Assembly (NCBI GenBank): GCA_943370025.1
Contig: CALRPI020000024.1
Coordinates: forward strand, 5,657-69,656
DNA from: JAAUUE01 sp943370025
GTDB lineage: Bacteria > Cyanobacteriota > Cyanobacteriia > Cyanobacteriales > JAAUUE01
Length of the DNA: 64,000 nt
Direction: 5' to 3'
In this document: positions 60,471-64,000 of the stretch, in pieces
Layout: every line of letters begins with the position of its first letter
How positions within the stretch are numbered: the first letter of the stretch is position 1
The notes under the pieces: generated by a model
The model's database searches: none
What the model was told of the DNA's origin: nothing
Seen by the model: the letters and a program-made list of their open reading frames with translations, nothing else
Translations under genes and position numbers: made by a program

Positions 60471-61724
60471 TCAGCCTAGGGTCAACAAATAGCGCCGTAA
60501 TTGATCCAAGGCATTGCCAGCACTTAGATGCCGGATACCTTCCCGGCTACGATGTTCCCCAAAACGGTATTCCCAGCCTAATTTAGTTCCATCTGCCCCA
60601 GATAAACCAATATAAACCAGACCCACCGGCTTCTCCTCACTGCCCCCCTCAGGACCAGCGATTCCTGTAATACTCAAACCCCAAGTGGTTTTCAGCTTTT
60701 TGCGGACTCCCTGCGCCATTTGTTTTGCCACCTTGTCGCTCACCGCCCCTAATTTATCTATGGTCTTGCGGTTAACTCCCAACAGTCGACGCTTCACCGC
60801 ATTATCGTAGGAAATTATCCCCCCCATGAAATAGCGAGAACTCCCCGCTGTCGCAGTCAGCCGCTGTCCCAAAAGTCCCCCTGTGCAAGATTCCGCCACC
60901 CCTAAGGTTTCTCCCCTAGCTTGCAATAATTCCCCCACCGTCGACGCGAGAGTTGCCTCATCCGACCCAAAATAATCCATCCCAGCAATTTGTACCAACT
61001 CTTCAGCCACTGAGTTAATAATTTCCAGTGCCTTCTCTGGGGAATCGCTCCGGGCAGAAACCCGTAACCGCACCTCTCCATCTCCGGCGTAGGGAGCTAC
61101 CGTTGGTTGGGCAAGGTCAAAATAGGAGCTGACTTTCTCAGCTAAAGTTGCCTCCCCAATTCCCCAAAACCTGAGGGTGCGGCTGTAGATAATCTCCTGC
61201 CCCCAACCCTGACTCTTCAGAAAAGGAACAGCAGTGTCTTGCCACATTCTGACCATTTCCCTCGGAACCCCCGGAAAGGTAAGAATAGTTAATCCCTCTA
61301 GCTGCCAAATCATTCCCGGTGCTGTGCCCGTGGGGTTAGGTAAAACGCTTGCTCCTTGGGGAATTAGGGCTTGCTTGCGATTGTTGTCGGTCATCAACAA
61401 TCCCCTCCGGGCAAACATTTGGATGATATTGGCAATAGTTTCGGGGTTTTCGATCAGGGGAGTTTGGAAAAAATCGGAGATCGCTTCGGTGGTCAGATCA
61501 TCGGGAGTGGGTCCCAATCCGCCAGTAAAAATCAAGATTTGGCTACCCCGGCTTTTTGCATTGGCAATGACTCCTTTCAGGCGATCGGGGTTATCTCCCA
61601 CTACGGTTTGATAGTAATGGGGAATCCCTAAATCTGCCAACTGTTGGGCAATAAATTGGGCATTACTATTGAGGATTTCCCCCAAAAGTAACTCAGTTCC
61701 CACACAAATAATCTCTGCACTCAT
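60471..61724 (-). CDS. cinA: CinA-like protein
   Basis: A 417-residue protein with two domains. The N-terminal MoCF-type domain begins MSAEIICVGTELLLGEI and has FTGGLGPTPDDLT; the C-terminal CinA domain has LGVAESCTGGLLGQRLTATA, then GSSRYFMGGIISYDNAVK and LSITGIAGPEGGSEEKPVG. Family members deamidate NMN to recycle NAD and hydrolyse ADP-ribose. The ATG at 61724 was chosen over a TTG three codons earlier. Confidence 0.94.
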   Translation of the reverse strand: MSAEIICVGTELLLGEILNSNAQFIAQQLADLGIPHYYQTVVGDNPDRLKGVIANAKSRGSQILIFTGGLGPTPDDLTTEAISDFFQTPLIENPETIANIIQMFARRGLLMTDNNRKQALIPQGASVLPNPTGTAPGMIWQLEGLTILTFPGVPREMVRMWQDTAVPFLKSQGWGQEIIYSRTLRFWGIGEATLAEKVSSYFDLAQPTVAPYAGDGEVRLRVSARSDSPEKALEIINSVAEELVQIAGMDYFGSDEATLASTVGELLQARGETLGVAESCTGGLLGQRLTATAGSSRYFMGGIISYDNAVKRRLLGVNRKTIDKLGAVSDKVAKQMAQGVRKKLKTTWGLSITGIAGPEGGSEEKPVGLVYIGLSGADGTKLGWEYRFGEHRSREGIRHLSAGNALDQLRRYLLTLG

Positions 61725-61749
61725 AATTTTCAAATTAGTAATAAATTAG

Positions 61750-61849
61750 TATAGCAAGTGCCATTCTATAGCAATCGCCATTCTAATTAGTCCAAGGACG
61801 TTTTTGTCGGCTAAGCGTAGTCAAAGCCAATAAAAACGTCCGAGATTCC
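61750..61849. repeat. Family S element, copy 3
   Basis: TATAGCAAGTGCCATTC, TAATTAGTCC and a stem GGACGTTTTTGTCGGCT pairing with AGCCAATAAAAACGTCC around AAGCGTAGTCAA. The shell matches 20152-20232; the stem shares GGACGTTTTTG but the tip is the CTGAGCG-type module. Confidence 0.75.
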
Positions 61850-61852
61850 AGA

Positions 61853-61947
61853 TATAGCCCCCGTCAAGCAGGTCATATTGTGGGAACCTTCACAGAGCAA
61901 GGGTTTCCACAACTACAATCATCTCAACCCCCTTGGCGGTTGTAATA
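61853..61947. repeat. Family C element, copy 4 (reversed)
   Basis: TATAGCCCCCGTCAAGCAGG to CCCTTGGCGGTTGTAATA, with TTGTGGGAACCTTCACAGAG/CAAGGGTTTCCACAA inside. It directly follows the family S copy in the cinA upstream gap. Confidence 0.8.
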
Positions 61948-61988
61948 ATTCGTTGGCAGTGTTTAAGTCCTGCTTGATTAATTCTATT

Positions 61989-62029
61989 GGTTTAAGAACG
62001 GCATACCCGAAAGGTATGCCGTTCTTAAA
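61989..62029. repeat. 18-bp hairpin after the FAD enzyme gene
   Basis: GTTTAAGAACGGCATACC, loop CGAAA, and the exact complement. It lies five bases beyond the stop of the minus-strand FAD gene, where it may terminate transcription. Compare 48919-48957. Confidence 0.75.
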
Positions 62030-62033
62030 CTAG

Positions 62034-63797
62034 TTAAGATTGCGGTAGTTTAGCTTTGCTACGGTGTTGGATCAATTCCCGGCTTTGGCGCTGTTGTTCT
62101 TGCTTAAAGAGAACTTCTATATTTTTGATTGCCTCATAGTTGGGGCTGCGCCGGCCGTAGATTAGGGGCGTATAGTTGAAGGTTCGGCGGACTTCTTTAT
62201 TGGTAATACTGTGGAGCGATCGCTTTTCTTTTACAGCCTTGGCTACAGCGATCGCCAGACCTTCCCCTACAGAAACATTAAATTCCACAATTCTCCCAGC
62301 AGAAATACCCAAACCACCAAACCCAGAGGCGGGGCTGAGGACGGCTAAATTATCTCTTTCCTTAGGTAAGGTATGGCGGAAACCATAGTTAAAGGTAGGC
62401 ATATTCAGGTGAATATTTAGCTTGTCAATGCCCAAACGGGTCGCCATTTCACCAATCCCGGTAATTCCCCCCCGCACATCCAAATGATAGGTAAAAGTTC
62501 CCAATGCTTCTTCATCACTGACTCCACCTCCAGCCATTTCCGTCGCCGTCAAATCATCTACAGATTGAGCAATATGTCCGGCACTACGAATATATAGCTC
62601 GCTCATTAATTTCACATCCCATGCCCCCAAACTGCGATAGAAATCTTGAACTTTCCGGGCAAATGCGAGCATCTCTGAGGTGGGCTTAGAACCGTTAAAG
62701 CTCAGTTGGCGAGAGGTTTTGCTATCGGCATAGAAGAGCATGGAATTGAGGCTGAGATGGTCACGGAGAATTGCTACATTAGCTCGATCGAGCTTTACCC
62801 CAGCTTTGCGCAGATCGTACACCAAACCATTCATGCCATGAAAGGCTGCCCCCAAAGCCGAACTCCTCACATCCGCTGAGTCGGGAGTCCCTTGGTAAAT
62901 AGAAGCAATTCCATTTTTACTACTAAAAGAACTAACAATTTGTTGCCGGAGTCCGGGGCTACCGCCACTGGCGATCTCTAGCCAATTCTGCGCCTCAGTA
63001 TCATTTTGATTCAGGAAGCGATCGATCATTTTGTCTTCGATATCTCGAAGTTGTTCTAAATTAATCCCATAAATTTCAAAGATTAAGCCAATCGCTAGAC
63101 TACTATCGGGCAGTCCCAAAGCTTCAAATCCCTGATGAATCCTCACCCCCGCCATTTCCGCCAATTTGCCACCCTGGGTACAATCAATAAAATACTTAGC
63201 AGCAAAAACCCCTTGATCGGCGGTAGTAAAGGACTGTACCTTCTTGCCTTGGGTTTGTACTGATTGCACTTGGATATTACTAATGACTTTTACTTTGGCC
63301 TGATCTAGAGCGCGGCGGAAGGCTTGGTCTGCCCTGAGCCGATCAAGGGCAATTTCTTTGGTTCCCGTCATCTGAATAAATTCATCGTAGAGCTTGCTAG
63401 AAGAGGCAAATCTCCGCAGACCTAAATCTTGGCGAATATCCCTAGGTACTTGGTTGCGATCGAGGTACGCCAACCCTCCCCGAACTAAGTGCCCACCAAG
63501 ACCTTTACTAATATCTGCTTCGGTAATTAGGGCAATTTTCCCATTGGGTAATTGGCGACTAAGTTTCAGCGCTGCCATGATTCCCGGCACTTCATCCCCA
63601 AAAACGATCGCATCATACTCCTGAACCTGAGTATTCGATATCAATGCTTGGACAACTTCCTGCCGATTGGGAGAGGAAAACAAGAGTAAAGTAGCTACTA
63701 AAGCGGCTAAAAATAGAGTGATCAGCCCGTAGGTACGGCTATAGAAGTTAATTTGATGATGGTTCCCAGGATGACTGACAGGTAAGCGATCGAGCAT
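62034..63797 (-). CDS. FAD-dependent oxidoreductase with N-terminal membrane anchor
   Basis: A 587-residue protein. A single hydrophobic anchor (YGLITLFLAALVATLLLFSS) lies near residues 24-43. The FAD-binding strand follows (YDAIVFGDEVPGIMAALKLS) but the usual GxGxxG is degenerate (FGDEVPG). GGHLVRGGLAYLDRNQVPRD and a C-terminal LAVLSPASGFGGLGISAGRI complete an FAD_oxidored-type fold. Substrate unknown. It may face the periplasm or thylakoid lumen. Confidence 0.78.
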   Translation of the reverse strand: MLDRLPVSHPGNHHQINFYSRTYGLITLFLAALVATLLLFSSPNRQEVVQALISNTQVQEYDAIVFGDEVPGIMAALKLSRQLPNGKIALITEADISKGLGGHLVRGGLAYLDRNQVPRDIRQDLGLRRFASSSKLYDEFIQMTGTKEIALDRLRADQAFRRALDQAKVKVISNIQVQSVQTQGKKVQSFTTADQGVFAAKYFIDCTQGGKLAEMAGVRIHQGFEALGLPDSSLAIGLIFEIYGINLEQLRDIEDKMIDRFLNQNDTEAQNWLEIASGGSPGLRQQIVSSFSSKNGIASIYQGTPDSADVRSSALGAAFHGMNGLVYDLRKAGVKLDRANVAILRDHLSLNSMLFYADSKTSRQLSFNGSKPTSEMLAFARKVQDFYRSLGAWDVKLMSELYIRSAGHIAQSVDDLTATEMAGGGVSDEEALGTFTYHLDVRGGITGIGEMATRLGIDKLNIHLNMPTFNYGFRHTLPKERDNLAVLSPASGFGGLGISAGRIVEFNVSVGEGLAIAVAKAVKEKRSLHSITNKEVRRTFNYTPLIYGRRSPNYEAIKNIEVLFKQEQQRQSRELIQHRSKAKLPQS

Positions 63798-63932
63798 ATT
63801 GAGCTAAAATTTCCTACGGGCAAGATTAGTATATTTAGTTACTACACTGACATTTACAAAATTACACAAATCCTAGCATAGCTCTAGCTGCGGTCACCAG
63901 TCAGCTAGATACATTTTCTAGATAGATATATA

Positions 63933-64000
63933 GGACTTACGCACTGCCAATGAATTATTGAGAGTTGTGGACGTTTTTGCGGGCGCGGAGCGCCCGCAAA
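63933..64000. repeat. Family B element, cut by the window end
   Basis: GGACTTACGCACTGCC, then GTGGACGTTTTTGCGGGCG, CGGAGCGCCCGCAAA. The shell matches 20454 and 55619; the tip is the GGA loop seen in families S and C. Confidence 0.75.

Overview
The window comes from a cyanobacterium, most likely a filamentous one. The direct evidence is a set of photosynthesis and pigment genes (psbX, ycf66, chlI, the zeta-carotene desaturase crtQ), a cyanobacterial aspartokinase with four ACT domains, a HetZ-type protein, an ABC permease, Uma2 nucleases, and very frequent GCGATCGC (HIP1) octamers. Most of the window is housekeeping chromosome. No prophage, plasmid, CRISPR array or intact insertion sequence was seen.

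Layout. 1-3.3 kb: truncated lysC, ylqD, and two unknown small genes. 3.3-5.4 kb: a LuxR-type regulator diverging from a TRIC-like channel. 5.5-11.5 kb: a very large secreted haemagglutinin/beta-helix protein ending in a CHAT protease, broken by one in-frame TAG. 11.7-15.4 kb: acyl-ACP synthetase, an Rpn-nuclease remnant, Uma2, rpoZ. 15.7-18.3 kb: an ftsL-like gene and ftsI. 18.8-23.3 kb: type III glutamine synthetase, a CbbR/CmpR-like LysR regulator, and a second CHAT protease fused to a phosphopeptide-binding FHA domain. 23.4-31.9 kb: SDR, an orphan PD-(D/E)XK nuclease-like gene, two unknown conserved proteins, glycosyltransferases, tRNA-Glu, RNase PH. 32.4-40.4 kb: Uma2 overlapping a sugar permease, PhzF, cobL, chlI, tRNA-Ser, a nucleoside-type permease, prmA. 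40.4-44.7 kb: a three-gene set resembling SxtK/SxtJ/SxtI (carbamoyltransferase) with a divergent SGNH hydrolase. 45-50 kb: HetZ, two TolB-like lipoproteins, ycf66, psbX, mobA, a DUF6464-like protein. 50.2-64 kb: exostosin-like transferase, crtQ plus SRPBCC partner, gshB, TerD, purA, hisC, an NAD-dependent epimerase, cinA and a membrane-anchored FAD enzyme.

The most striking feature lies between the genes. Nearly every long gap is filled by short (80-130 bp) inverted-repeat elements. I sorted them by eye into at least seven families, labelled A, B, C, D, E, F and S in the features (plus G and H for two simple palindromes). Within a family the outer shell is conserved while the central stem-loop varies, and the same few central modules recur in different shells. 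Stems that differ between copies stay perfectly paired. Some elements have entered coding ends: one supplies the prmA stop codon and others lie in the N-terminal codons of the two TolB-like lipoproteins. This modular repeat system and the two unusual CHAT protease fusions are the best candidates for new biology here. All family assignments are from memory of protein families and motif reading; no database search was run.
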